Shown: positions 43,209-55,011, counted from the first letter of the stretch. The stretch: 64,000 nucleotides of DNA from Amphirosellinia nigrospora (GCA_004123355.1 SCHM01000002.1:4437569-4501568), one strand, 5' to 3'. Numbers and translations: made by a program. The notes: generated by a model not told the origin, from the sequence alone.

Positions 43209-43613
43209 GCAGGCAACACACGTCGCCAAGATTGCCGCTCCGCATCATTCACTTCCACAAAATGGACTTCCTAGGACAAATGGCCCGTAAAAAACTCCCG
43301 AACTCTGAGAGAGACTGCCTCGTGGAGCGGGAGAATCCTGCAGCCAAGGACTACGACCTCAGCAAGGTTGGTACGTAAACTGTTCGCCAATACCAGGATG
43401 CGAATCACCTAGTCTAGAGGGCGCGTGAGGCTAAACAAGTAACGTTTCTCACTGGCCTCCGAGGCAGCAGTCTCGAGGAAGATCGATGTCAGGGAATCTT
43501 TGAATTCACAGCAAAGCTTCTCACTGATGGTCCCAGATCGCCGTCCCTTTTCTCGCAATACACTTTCCCTAGCAGACATCATCAAGGATAGATGTGCCGG
43601 AAGCGAGTTTAGC
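43209..43613. other. Normal-composition flank, possible decayed coding fragment
   Basis: Just right of element C an ATG near 43,261 opens a plus-strand frame of about 38 codons with unbiased composition. It ends at a possible splice donor 'gttggtacgt'. Further open stretches follow at 43,440-43,570. No family is recognised. It may be the remnant of a gene cut by the transposon block. Confidence 0.2.
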
Positions 43614-44078
43614 TTAGCAGATCGGTTGATGTTTATAATGGGACACTATCCGAGCTTTAGATATAACAGGTTTCGGTTGATTGGCTTTCCGTGTTCGAGA
43701 TGGATGAGATACATGGAACGCGAGCACCTCATTGTGACGGACAAAACGACGCCGTTGTCGCCATCTGGCTACAACGGTATATAGACTCCACATCTCCGCG
43801 ACACTAATCCATTCCAAAGGTCCGGCCGCCTTCATAATCACATCGTCGTAGGTAAATTTCCGAGCTATTCTCACTCTTCGGGATGCTTCTGCAATGAAGA
43901 CAGGAAACAATAAAGGCAGGGGTGCTGTCTCTCTGGCTCGAATAGCCACTTCTCTTAGAGAAACGATTGACGCGTGAACTCGACAACTGTTCTGGAGAGT
44001 GAGTTGGCGGTCTTCGGCTGCGATGTCTAATCGACCTGCCAAAGCAACAATTTGTCCGGTTCCCCAGCCAACCTTCAC
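43614..44078 (-). pseudogene. Fragment resembling a fungal rhodopsin-like integral membrane protein
   Basis: The minus-strand frame of about 154 codons begins with a GWGTGQIVAL stretch, then a segment reading RRVRIARKFTYDDVIM. That spacing of Arg/Lys residues followed by a DD pair resembles the first cytoplasmic loop and second helix start of the large PTH11/rhodopsin-like family of fungal membrane proteins. The hydrophobic helices expected on either side are poor, and after about residue 95 the sequence becomes Arg-rich and unlike a protein, so it looks broken. It lies between element C and the amidohydrolase. The assignment rests on a short motif only, and chance resemblance is possible. 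Confidence 0.25.
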
Positions 44079-44970
44079 AGTCCAGCAGCTTAAGTAGGTA
44101 CTACTAATGATGCCTGACCGAATCCAGTGGCGAATATGAAGTGTCTATAGTTGGTCTATACCGCGTATCATAGACTGCAGATGGGTAGTCAAGAGTTATT
44201 TTATCAATAGTCATGGTTAAGTAAAGCCTCGAGCCGAACTGGACGCGTGTAGTGACGGAAGAATCTCGCAGTGTTCGCTGATATTGGCCGCGGGGAACTT
44301 GGCCTAACTCCCGTCCATTGCTCGCTGAAGGGTGCTGGCTGTCGGGAAATAGGCCGTGTGCGAATTAGTATTTGGAGAAATCACTACTCATGGAGGGCGA
44401 TGCAGTAATTCTTTTGAAGTTTCTCTGGATGAAGACAAGTCTAGGTGGAATATGGCTTCTCTATTAATTGTAGTGTTGTATTCGCCCACCAACTCTCTCC
44501 TTTGAGAACAACGGTGGGGATAGTATTACAGTCTCGCAAGTGCTACTGTTTTCATTAGTTGAGGTCACCTTTCCGTCATCGACGGGGTGCCAGGACCTCA
44601 AAAGCCTAGAGGAAAGACCTTCATAATAAAGAGGTATACAAAAAGCTCCTAGAAATAACAGAAGTTACTTTCTGTCCTAGAGGGGATTGTTAAGGCCCAA
44701 TCCAAAACACAATGGTATTAAATAGTTATACTTGGTCTTGTATCAATTACTACTTGCTAATATCAAGGGCCCCCATAATTAAGGCTGTCTTTGAAGTCAT
44801 GTCGATCCGTTATAACGTTGTGTGTTGTTTACATAACGTCGAAGGAGTCTCCGTCTCGAATCAGTGAAGGAAACGCGCCATCTGTATTTATGCAGTGAGC
44901 GATGCATCGGGTCGCCACTGCCTCAATCTGTTTTGGTTCCCATCGTTACAGAATTACCGATTGACGATCT
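44079..44970. other. Intergenic, no gene seen
   Basis: About 0.9 kb of ordinary composition between the membrane-protein fragment and the 3' end of the amidohydrolase. Short frames occur on both strands without recognisable features. It presumably holds the amidohydrolase 3' untranslated region. Confidence 0.5.
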
Positions 44971-46205
44971 TCAGAAGGCGCCCACAGGCCCAGAAAACTC
45001 GGTACCAGCTAGCCAGACTCTCCGAATAGTCTTTGTGGCGTTGATGTCTCAAGCGGATTATCAGAAAGCAGGACAAGATCTGCACGCTTTCCCGGAGCTA
45101 TCACGCCTCTATCATCCAACCCCCAGTGCTTCGCCGCAGTGGAAGTAGCAGCACGTAAAACTTCTACTGGGGAAAGCCCTGCATTGACTAGCAGCCGGAG
45201 CTCCTCGTGGAGGCTTATTCCGAAAGGCACCAGTGCGATCAGGCCTGGGACTAAGTTCGCATCTGTGCCGGCAATAATTGGGATACCGGCCTCTTTTAGT
45301 CGTCTCACAGTTTCCTCCGCAGCGGTGTAGTTGCGTGTGCTTGGGGATGCATCACTTAAAGCTCGGAGGATCGTGAGTGTTGGAGTAGCAACTTGCCCTG
45401 CAGAAGCCATGCGCTTCGCCAGACTGGCAGAGATCGACTTGTCGGTGGGTGCATGTTGGATATTATCGACACCGGCGATCACTGCTTGTTCGTATGCGTC
45501 AAGGCTAGATGCATGACATACAACGCGCTTTCGACGGTTGTGGGACGTCTTTGTTAAGACGTTCAAGGTGTGCTGGTCTAAACCTGGGGATTCGGCAATC
45601 AGTTTGACAAATTCCGGGCCCCAGGATAATGCATCGTCGAGCCATTGCAGAGCCATGCTGGTGTTGTACACCAAACGGTCATTATTTCCGTCAACGCCGG
45701 CAACAATATTCCCGTGTATGCTACCTGGGGCGGCGGCTGGTAAGGAGCCTGCCACGATATCAACGAGGCCAAGATGGTTTTTTAATGACTGGCAGAATTG
45801 TGGCTGGAAACAAGCCATCAACATTGCGGTGGTGACGCCATACCGGCTCAAATTCTGAAGGTCAGTTATATTCATCGGGTGAGCGTGGGCGTCTATGAGG
45901 CCGGGGATAAGGACGCCGCCTTTGCCATCAATGTGTACAGTAGCATCACCGCCATGCCCTACGTGCGCAATTGTGTCTCCATCGACGACTACAGTGGTAG
46001 TCGGTAGTAGACGGTACCCGTCAAACACCCGCACATTGTCGATCGCCGTCCTCGTCTTTGTAAGAGGACAAGTTCGAGGAATAGAACGGAAATTATTGTT
46101 GTCGGCCGTCGTTAGGGCGTAGTTGGCAGTTTCATCGTGAAACGGACACGCAAGTCCGAGAGACAAAAGCAAGAAGAGTGAGTTTAAAGTAGATAAAGTA
46201 GGCAT
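44971..46205 (-). CDS. Secreted amidohydrolase (imidazolonepropionase-like metal hydrolase)
   Basis: A single-exon protein of the amidohydrolase superfamily, a TIM-barrel metal hydrolase cleaving amide or ester bonds; the substrate is unknown. The ATG at 46,205 is chosen because it starts a classic signal peptide (MPTLSTLNSLFLLLSLGLA); the longer open frame upstream to 46,253 begins with GTG. Counting from this Met, visible metal-site residues are H107 and H109 (DAHAHP), K201 (FVKLI), H231 (VCHAS), H251 (IQHAP) and D315 (AGTDAN), in the usual order. The C-terminal strand motif APGKRADLVLL is present. Just after NPLE the frame shifts by one base near 45,048. In the shifted frame the family's usual Arg-Arg-Val-Trp ending follows, with a stop at 44,971-44,973; the unshifted frame stops at 45,009. 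It is divergent from the transcription factor across 773 bp. A role in the terpenoid cluster is inferred only from position. Confidence 0.85.
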
Positions 46206-46978
46206 TTTGACAGGGACAAGACTTCGAATAGGCAAGATATAAAACACGTCCACTTGAACGGTAGAGTTATATACTTGAATAGTCTATAGGGGTTTGGATA
46301 TAATTGGGGCCACACTACGTGCTCTGCTTACTTTATGTATCTTACTCCGGCCACATAATGCAGCCATGCCATTTATGCATTTGATACTAATTATTTTATT
46401 TGCCGTCCGGCATGGACAGCGATCTGGAGCAACTTTGCTCCCGTCTTCTATCACGCTGACATAGCACTTGCTGACCCAACATGGATTACATGCCCACTTA
46501 ATGCCTACCTAATCGAGTAATTAGTGCGATTCGGGAAGACAGCCAACCTCAGTTAGCTGCGTCATCAACTAGGTAGTGTGGATTGGAGATCCTGCAGGGG
46601 GGAAGCCCGAGCCACATCCCTCTGTGGCGGTACTGGCAGGTTCGCAGTTTTTGTTTAAGGTACTTAACCTTACCTTCGAATTCCGATAAGCAATGTTGAG
46701 CCATCCACTCGGCACCTAGCTTAAGTCAGTCGTATTACTCTAATTAGCGTTCAATACCGACTAGTCAATCCATCATTGCAATCGCTGCTAGTCTCTCTGG
46801 TGTCCCAGCAAACCAGACGATCGGCATCCAGGCGCCAACCGGTCGCAACATCAGGTCCTCGGGCCTGCTCAGGCCATGGATTTCGATTGCCATTCACAAC
46901 GGCATCATTCCACAAATCATAATCTTTGATGTTTGTAGTAGAAGCTTCAGGCCACCTGTCAAGACCCTTGCTTTTACC
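46206..46978. promoter_or_regulatory. Divergent intergenic region between amidohydrolase and transcription factor
   Basis: This 773 bp region separates two oppositely oriented starts and should contain both promoters. A TATA-like 'ttttatatct' lies on the minus strand about 35 bases upstream of the amidohydrolase ATG. No operator site could be assigned with confidence. The minus-strand open frame at 46,751-46,993 overlaps the transcription factor start and is not considered a gene. Confidence 0.5.
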
Positions 46979-48806
46979 ATGACTTCTCCCCACAATGGTC
47001 GGTGGCGTCCGACGACGACCCGCCCATCCTACAGCTTAGGATGTCACGCATGTCGGCGAATGAAAATTAAGGTAGTATGCCCGGGCTCTCATTACCGGCA
47101 TACGCTAACGGACCCGATGTAGTGCGATGAGGAGAAACCACAATGTGGGCGATGTATGAAGGCTGGCCGCGCGTGTCCAGGTTACCGTGACGCCAATCAA
47201 CTTGTGTTTCGCCCCATGAACGTAGAGCTTGCACTAAAGGCCAAAGCTACGAGAACACAGCCTGCTGTCAGGACATCAGATAAACTATACGGAGTGGAGG
47301 GCGAATCTTTATCGTTCGTACCGCGACTCCTGACCCAGCCTACCGAGAGATGGGAGATGAAAGCTATCACGCATTTTTTTACAACTATTCGCTTGCCCCG
47401 ACAAAGGATAGTCCTGGCTATCTAAATTTCTTGCCTGATTTATTGTGTAAGGAGTCAAGCAGCCGATATCTCAAGCCTGCCGTACTCGCAGCTGGTTACG
47501 CCAGTCTTGCCAATATAACCGGCCTTAGTCATCTAGAACGAGCTGCTGAGAAGCACTATGGAGAAACGCTGCGATTAATTTCAATAGCGTTAAGAACTCC
47601 ATCAGAAGCCAGCTCAGATGTCACATTGTCAGCCATTGTCTTGCTACAAATGTACGAGGTAGGTTGCCCCCATGAGATGTTGAAGTCCCTCTATAACCAT
47701 TATTGTAGGCTATTAGTAACACTACACTCGTACCACGAGATCCCCATGACAAAGCTCTGATGGAACTCCACAAGATACGCGGGAATAGCCGATCTAAAAC
47801 AACTACTGCAAAGGCTTACTACACATCATACACGGTAGACTTCATTTCAACTCAGTTGGGGGGCTTGATCCTTCACAACTTGATGCCGAGCTTGATTTTG
47901 AAGGGCTGAGTTTCAACCCGCCTCAACTTGAGCTCTGGCGTCTCATGCGCGAAACTTCGCGCAGCTGCGGCAAGATGCGCGCCACCATTTCAGATCCTAC
48001 TGGAAGTTCATTCAAGAGCGTGGTCATCCAGCGTCTCGATCGTGTCTATTCAGTATATCTCTCTCTACTCAGGTGGCAGGCAATTCAGTTGTCTACCTCG
48101 TCATACCAATGTTGCGAAATGTTTCCCGCAAGGCGACGAAGATTCTCCCCAAGACACTTTCCCCAACACGTATCATTTATTCAAGCACGTATCTCATGGC
48201 GCGATGTGGATTGGCTTTTGGTGCACGCTTATCTACGCATTACAAACCCTGATTCATGCTTTCTCCCTTCCAGATGTACGGCAACTTTTCAGTCAGGAAT
48301 GGCATCAAAATCGGAATCTTGTCGAGCGACTCCGCAGCGCTGTTGACGGGATCTGCGCCTGTGTTCCCTATATGATGGCCGATGTGGACCAGCTCGGCTT
48401 GCCAACGATCGGGAAGGAAGGCAAGGCGTTGGGATCTTTCTTCCTCTTACGAGGGCTGTACGTGGCGATTTGCGTGGAATTAACCGACTTACAGACCCAT
48501 TACATTCTCAAAACTCTCTTGCGCATTGCCCGTGTCCGTGGTATCAAGTTAGCCTTACGGCCAGGGCCAGATGGTCTGCCAGATACGGTCTCACTGCTGA
48601 GTGGCAGCACTAATTTCGTCACTGGACCCAGCCGGCTTGGTAGCATGACAGTTCAGTTATTTTGGCACTTTAAATCACTTAAACGAACTGTAAGGTCGAC
48701 CGCTAAGTGGCTTCCATGCCTTGACCCGAGCGCCGACATAATTTGCGTGGCGCGCCTATTCTCTTGCTTGTTGTTATTGCCACAAGCCAAGTTTCTACTC
48801 TGGTAA
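46979..48806 (+). CDS. Zn2Cys6 fungal-type transcription factor (several frame shifts)
   Basis: A fungal binuclear zinc-cluster regulator, probably controlling the cluster. Exon 1 is 46,979-47,071, the intron 47,072-47,122 with a CTAAC branch site, and exon 2 begins at 47,123. Across that join the six cysteines fall as C-x2-C-x6-C-x6-C-x2-C-x6-C (CHACRRMKIKC, then CGRCMKAGRAC), near the N-terminus as usual. A second intron is likely at 47,659-47,708 (GT-AG, ctataac branch). The frame shifts at a run of seven T (47,374-47,380), again near 47,816, and at least once between 48,000 and 48,120; conserved-looking sequence continues in the new frame each time. The C-terminal half (48,160-48,600), with FPNTYHLFKHVSHGAMWIGFW, resembles the fungal-specific regulatory region of such factors. 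The true C-terminus is uncertain. Confidence 0.8.
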
Positions 48807-49375
48807 GATAACTATTGTGCGATGCGCATTGACAACAGACACTCAAGTCCTAACAACCGTCGCGGCCGCGTTTTACTATTGGTTAGCCCCTCCTTTTCCC
48901 GCTTATGCGGAGCTCACTGGATAGAAGATACTTTGACGCCGTTAATCACATACCGGCTCTCAAGGCCACGATTGACTCAAACTCGGATGTTCTTTGAGGG
49001 AGGGGCGCTTTGGCTGCTGTTGAGGAAAGGGCCTTGTCGTCGCTTGAGCTAGCATAAGAATTCGCTCGTTATGCTCTTGTTAATTCTGCGTGAGTCTGAA
49101 CCACGGTTTCGATACTAGGCACCCTTTGCAACCTTAATGCATGGTAAGATGCTCGGATAAGACGGATAAGACGAATAACCCGAAGGCACTGGCTAATCAA
49201 TTTGCCTCGTAGATGACGCATATACGTGGTTGGGAGGGGTGATGGAGCATCATGTCAGCATTGCGCGGGGCATCATCTCAATCAAAGATGCTCCCACAAA
49301 AATCTACCCTTCCTCAAGCCAAGGTCCCGTGCAGTGACGGAATCTCGTGACGGGCCGGACTTGATACCGAACAGA
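48807..49375. other. Intergenic region upstream of P450 no. 1
   Basis: About 570 bp without a supported gene. It contains a short tandem of 'aagacggataagacg' type near 49,157-49,180. It should hold the terminator of the transcription factor and the P450 promoter. The open frame reaching back to 49,226 starts with GTG and lacks any membrane anchor before the internal Met, so this part is treated as non-coding. Confidence 0.5.
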
Positions 49376-51167
49376 ATGGGGGCTGCACTGTCCACCATTA
49401 GAGGCAGCTTGCTTGTTACCTTGCTGGCTGTAGCATTGTATTTGGGACGCCGAGCTATACTCCCCAAACCGCTCGCCGGCATTCCGCACAATCGGGATGC
49501 TGCCAATAAATTATTCGGCGACATCCCCGAGATGATGGGCTATGCCATGCGTACGAAACGAATCTTCGTCAGTCTCTCACGATAAACATCGTAACAAGGT
49601 CGACTAGTTAACAATTGTGGACAGTGCTGGCTTACCTCGCTCACGACACGACACCATAGTGTCATCGCCCAGGCCTTCATCAAGCCTGGATCGCTGCCAT
49701 GGGTCGTGGTTTCAGACCCCTTTGAAGCACAAGATATTCTACTGAGACGGAAAGAGTTCGACCGTAGCAGCTTCTTTGGAGAGCTCATCGGCGGTATTCT
49801 CCCTGAACAGCATATTCAATTCCGCTCATCGGATGCACGTTTCAAGAATAGCCGCAATCTAATCAACCATCTCATGGCACCGACCTTCATTACTAAAGTG
49901 AGCGCGCCCGAGGTGTATAGGGCGGTATGCACCTTGATCAAAGTATGGCAGGCCAAATGTCGTATGGCCAAGGGCCGGCCATTCTCAGCTCATCTCGACA
50001 TTACATACGCGGCACTGGACGGTATTTTTGCCTCGTCTTTCGGACTGCCCGAAGCGGAAAGTATCACCATTCAACGGCTCGATACTGTGTTGCAATGGAA
50101 ACCCGAGATATCCTCCAACATCGATGAGCCAGTCACCTTCCCGGATAGTAGTATCCCCGAGACATTCGCTGCGGTCCTAACTCTAGCAAACTCGGTGACG
50201 GACACGCAACTGTCGCCGGCCCCTGTCCTCACTTCGTGGATTCTTCGAAAGTTACCCTACATGAGGAAGGCAACAGCTATCAAGGATAGTTACATTCGAA
50301 ACAAGATGGAAGAGTGTGTTGTTCTGATAAAGAGCGGTGATGACGAACCTCGCAGTGCCCTGCACTCTGTGTTGCTGCGTGAAAGGGAAGTCGCTGGCAA
50401 GGAATCTCGCGAACCCGATTACTATAAGCGTGCCATTTCCGACGAGTTCTTTGGCTTCATGATGGCTGGCCACGACACTTCGTCAACGACGGCAGCTTGG
50501 GGGGTCAAGATGCTGACCGACAATCCTGTTGCTCAGGATAAACTTCGTGCCGCCCTTCATGGTGCATTTCCCGAAGCCCTTCATGAAAAGCGAGCTCCTA
50601 CTTATCAGGAGTTCGCCAAAGCACATATTCCCTATCTAGCCGCTGTGGTAGAAGAGGTACTGCGCCACGCCAACACAATCGCCTTCGTAGTTCGACAAGC
50701 CTTACACGACACCACGGTACTTGGATATCACGTTCCCGAGAGGCACCAACGTATTTCTGATGGCCAATGGCGCCGGATATTTGGAGCCCAACATGAACGT
50801 ACCGGACACAATCCGTAGCCCGGGAGCGCGTCGCAGTGAAGGCAAGGCTCTCACGGGTACCTGGGACGACAAAGAGATCAGCGCGTTTCGACCAGAGCGC
50901 TGGCTTAAGACACAGCCAGGCTCAAGCACCGAGATGTTCGATCCCATGTCTGGGCCACAACTCGCCTTTGGGCTAGGGCCTCGCGGTTGTTTCGGTAAGA
51001 GACTCGCTCTGCAGACGCTGAGAATGCAGTTTTCAATGATGATCTGGCACTTCAAATTACTGCCGGCGCCAGCTCATCTGAGCGGGTACGATGCTGTGCA
51101 GAAGTTTGCGAGGGAACCAACACAATGCTATGTGCGCTTAGAAAGCACCACCGTCAATACTAAGTAG
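49376..51167 (+). CDS. Cytochrome P450 no. 1, next to the sesterterpene synthase
   Basis: A membrane-anchored fungal P450 monooxygenase, presumably oxidising the terpene made by the neighbouring synthase. The start ATG at 49,376 is chosen because an N-terminal hydrophobic anchor (SLLVTLLAVALYLG) follows, then a proline-rich hinge. Exon 1 is 49,376-49,567, the intron 49,568-49,624 (GT-AG, ttaac branch), exon 2 49,625-51,167. The I-helix AGHDTS lies at 50,464-50,481, the ExxR motif (EVLR) near 50,653-50,664, PERW near 50,891, and the heme loop FGLGPRGCFG at 50,967-50,996 with the ligand Cys at 50,988-50,990. The frame shifts by one base near 50,735-50,741, between ExxR and PERW; everything else is continuous. 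It is convergent with the synthase. It could correspond to OblB of ophiobolin clusters, but only position and partner support that. Confidence 0.88.
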
Positions 51168-51640
51168 TTGTATTATATATAACAAACCCTCGAAGTAGAG
51201 ACGGTCATCGTTGCAGATAGCGCTCTATTTTCTAGATGTCCATACTTTTCAAAACAATCCGTACCGAACATGAAAATATCGGACGACTGGAAGAGGCAGA
51301 GAAATACAACAGTAAAGCAATCCCTAATGCCGTTCGTCTACGAAATGTATTCCCTAGGTAGTACGCGTATTCGAATAGTCTTTACGACGGCGCACATTAC
51401 GGCGATCTTCTTATAATGGCAACTCTCTAGTGCTTCTTGAAGGGGTCCTTGACAAACCCTAAAATGGTTACCAGCTCCACACGAACCCTTTCTTGTTCAA
51501 AGCTCTTGGAACCTTTTCAGAGATTTTAGGCACATATTCGAAGCTCTCGCATTTGTTAGAAGAGCGTTAATTAGGTTTGGTGTTCCACCAACTCAATACC
51601 CTTTCTATTTATATAAATAAGAAAAACTGATTTCCATGAC
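51168..51640. terminator. Convergent 3' region between P450 no. 1 and the synthase
   Basis: 473 bp between two facing stop codons. There is an A+T-rich 'tattatatataacaaa' right after the P450 stop and 'tctatttatataaataag' before the synthase stop. Both are plausible polyadenylation context, and no gene is seen between them. Confidence 0.45.
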
Positions 51641-54293
51641 CTACAACTTCAACATTTCCATCAATAGCCGCAACTGAAAGTTCTCGCCACCAAATGCCTT
51701 TTCCAAATTCCCCACTTCCTTGTCCAACTCGCTGTGCAGTTCTCTAATGACACCAAGCGTGTATTCCAAACTCTTCGTCTTCTTCATGATCGTCAAGATT
51801 TCTCGCTTCGCCTCGTTGCTGAGCTTACCGTCGAATCGTCTCTTAACTAAAAGTGCCCGTAGTTGCATCGCCTCACCAGCAAACTTAGGCTCCGAATCCA
51901 GTGCCTGGATGCAGTGGATGAGTGCGAAAGAGTATTTCCCTTCATCAAGATCCTCAGCGAAACCCTTCTTCTTGGTGTAGTCAGCCGAAGCTAAGTTCTG
52001 GTAGTCGTCACGGATCTGGAAGAATCGACCAATGAGACAGCTCAGGAGGTCAAGATCAACGCCTGAGATGTTGTCGCTGACCGGGCTCTCTGCTACCATC
52101 ATGCGCGTTAACATGCGGAACAGGCCTCCGGTCTTATCGTCAACCATTCTCAGGTACTCTGCTATTGACGGACACAACGCGTTGTGTGTCCAGTACAGAT
52201 CGTAGCTCTGACCTACGTAGAGCCGCCGCATCTCTTCCGTGAAGATGTGGAAGCAGGATTGATTCTCTAGTTCAGCGGCTAACTGCGTGGCTTTGATGTA
52301 TAGATAGGTCGCGCTGTTGACCGTTTGAGCAGGACCATAGATATCATGTGTCGAAGGTCGTCCGCGTCGGAGCGGCGAACTGTCCTCGAGATCATCAAGC
52401 CTAAGGTGTTGTTAGACGGGATACTGCTGGAGGGGTCAACCTGGGTTGAGTCATAACGACTTACATGAGAGAGGCGTTATGAAGCATTTTTACGACTTCC
52501 TTGATCTTTTGAGCTGTTTTCGAAGGAACCTTCAGCCAGGTGTTGAGTGAGTCAACTGCTTGATCGCGGAACCCCTTAGATGGAAGCGAGTTGAGGTACC
52601 GCCATGGCTGGAGAACGACCTGGAAATTTCCTCTCGTTAGCTTTCACCAGCAAAAAACCCCCCCCCAAGAGAGGTATACTTACGCTGTCACCTAGTTCAG
52701 GTAACTCCTTATCGAGGGCCAAAGAGACTACGCTATCGAGTGTGAGTGAGTCGGTGCTTGGTTTTGAGATGTGAGCTGATTTCTTGAACTCATTGGAAGC
52801 GTCTGTGCCATTGCCGTTGATGGGCTTGTGTCCGTTTTGCTGGGCACCAGCTGAGTACTCGTTTACTTGAACAGTGTCGTAAGTACCAACGCCATGTTTA
52901 TCGACACCATTGCCGACACGGATTCCGACGCCATTGATGCCCCAGTACATCGCTTCTTCATCATCTTTGGGCTCCTCTTCTAAGGTGGTACCATTGATAC
53001 CAAGGTCGATAGCAGAGTCCTTGCGACCTACAGGGCCATGAACGCCGTTGGCCAAGTCCTTCGGGGGCCACAATGGGATACTTTTCAACTCCATGCTTGG
53101 CTCGCAGCATTTGCAACTCGCTAAATGTAGAACCTTTGTTGTATCTTGGGCATTGGATGCTCCATACCAAGTTTCCTGACAGAGAATATTGCATGACATC
53201 GATATACCTTCTAACATCGTCGCATAGATCTGTTCGCTCCCTCGTCTCTTTGACAACCTTGACGTACTTCGCATTTTCTACCCGAACTACGATCTCCATA
53301 GTTAGCTATTATTGTATTCTCTATAATATGCGTGGGGTTTAGAAACTACTTACTGCGTTCCTTGCAAATTTCCTTAGCTTCTTGTTCAGTGCAGCCATGC
53401 TCTCCATAATGACCCAGATGGCGTTCACAACGTCAGGAAGACCAGCTCTCATAGTGTCTTCGTACTCCTTCTCATAGGAGAATAAATCATTCCCCAGAGA
53501 TGCAGCGATCAAGGCCGAGGTAAGGAGCTCTCTCGTTTCGGCAGCCTCCTCATCTGGGATGGTGATAGCGCAGCCGAAAGTGACGAGGCCGTGCCAGAAC
53601 CTTGACAAAACGTTAAAGCCAGCCCAATTTAGTTGAAACGCCCAATCCCGGCGTTGAGAGAGAGAAGACTCACATGTATCCCACATCAAGACATCTGTAC
53701 GGGATATACTCTTCTAGTGTGTTGAAATGAACGTGATGCTGCCGTCCGCTCGCATATTCTACGAACGTTGCCCAGCTCTTGATAGCGACCATAGCTCGCT
53801 CAGAGTCGATAGCCATCATCTCCTTGAGAATCTGAGCAGCAATTTTGCGCTTGCCAGAGGCACCGTTATCTTCAATCTTACCAGTCTGAGCTCCTTCTTC
53901 GAATGCTTGAAGCATCTCGTCATTGGAGGCATCTCGGACATCTTTGCTAGCAACCTCTATCACATCTTCCCTATGTTAGTGTCTGGTCGTATAGTAGGCA
54001 ACTTAAGACATACCGTCATGAAGAAAAGCGAACTCGTTGGCGTAGCTGATGATCTCTAGCCTTTCCGGGATGCACTCCGGTACCGAAACAGTCATGAAGC
54101 TATAATTCGGATTGAGGCCACCTTTATAAGGTTTAGCGACTGGCCCAACCAAGTGGCGCCAGTCTTCTTGGGCCCTTAATGTGCCGATCTCTTCCAAGTC
54201 GGCCGCTACGTGCCTTCGGAGATCAATCTCATCACAGAGACCTTGAGTCTCATATGTTGATGGATCAACGATCGTGGAAAAGGAGTACGACAT
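51641..54293 (-). CDS. oblA: Bifunctional sesterterpene synthase, ophiobolin F synthase-like
   Basis: A fused terpene cyclase and polyprenyl diphosphate synthase. The C-terminal domain should make C25 geranylfarnesyl diphosphate, and the N-terminal class I cyclase should fold it, probably to an ophiobolin-type 5-8-5 skeleton. Six exons: 54,293-54,014, 53,965-53,674, 53,600-53,354, 53,286-52,684, 52,619-52,465, 52,400-51,641, all GT-AG introns of 48-73 bp. The cyclase motif FLHDDVIE spans the exon 1/2 join, and the NSE-type motif NDLFSYEKE is at 53,465-53,491. A Gly/Asn-rich linker (about 52,760-52,960) joins the prenyltransferase domain, with DDLED at 52,382-52,396 and DDYQN at 51,995-52,009. 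Blocks such as GLFRMLTRMM and FAEDLDEGKYSF match ophiobolin F synthase as I remember it. Frame shifts of one base occur near 53,404 and within 53,062-53,078. About 778 codons in all. The exact product cannot be read from sequence. Confidence 0.88.
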
Positions 54294-55011
54294 TCTGTTC
54301 ACGAAGATAAAAGTATGTGTAGTGACGTAGGCTGGAAGACTGGGCGAATAATAGGGGCTTGAGGATCTCTGACGAGTAAGGGATGAATGAACGAGGTAAA
54401 GTGAGACCTAAGTAGAATTAGGGGTGGACGTCTGTCTGTGAATGTCAGGCCATTTGAGCGTCTTTTATGCAGTACGAGAGTATCAGATCACCACTAAATA
54501 TTCTGTGTCGAGATGGCCTAATAACAATTCTGCGAAGTAATGTATCTGCAGGTGTGGTTTCTCAGAAGCATCTAACTCCTGCGGCATGGCCGAGACGATG
54601 ACTGCAGGAATACTTGTCTGATTACACATGTCTCGCATTAACATCAAAACAACAACCGGAGAAAGCCAACACCCCGGTTGAATATCATCCTTATCTCGGC
54701 AAAAGAGAACTGTCAGAGGTGGAATTTGTGGCTAAGATAGTAAGCGAAGATAAAGGATTTGGATTAGATGCATACTTTCTGTATTTTCCCGCCACCGTGA
54801 CAGGATTGATGGAGATTTTGAACTTCTCTCTCATGTAAGTTGCATAATCTTACGATTTCTGTTACATAACCAACTTATAGAACTATCCCCCCCTCCTCTG
54901 TGAGACCAAAATCATATTAGTTCCGTGGTTTCGTGAATCATTAGTAAATTTGATTTGTCTTCAGATTATTTCCACGATCCTACCAATTTTGATCTTGAGC
55001 CATCTTCAACG
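54294..55011. promoter_or_regulatory. Divergent promoter region, synthase and P450 no. 2
   Basis: 718 bp between divergent ATG codons, suggesting shared control of the synthase and P450 no. 2. A 74-codon plus-strand frame (54,614-54,838) is present but has no recognisable domain. No specific factor-binding site is called. Confidence 0.5.

Noticed and set aside
45139-46122. Several plus-strand open frames of 60-106 codons
   Set aside because: They are antisense shadows of the amidohydrolase, whose minus-strand frame has a signal peptide and all metal ligands.
54614-54838. 74-codon plus-strand frame between the synthase and P450 no. 2
   Set aside because: It sits in the shared promoter region, matches no family I know and has no supporting splice or start context; kept only as a note.
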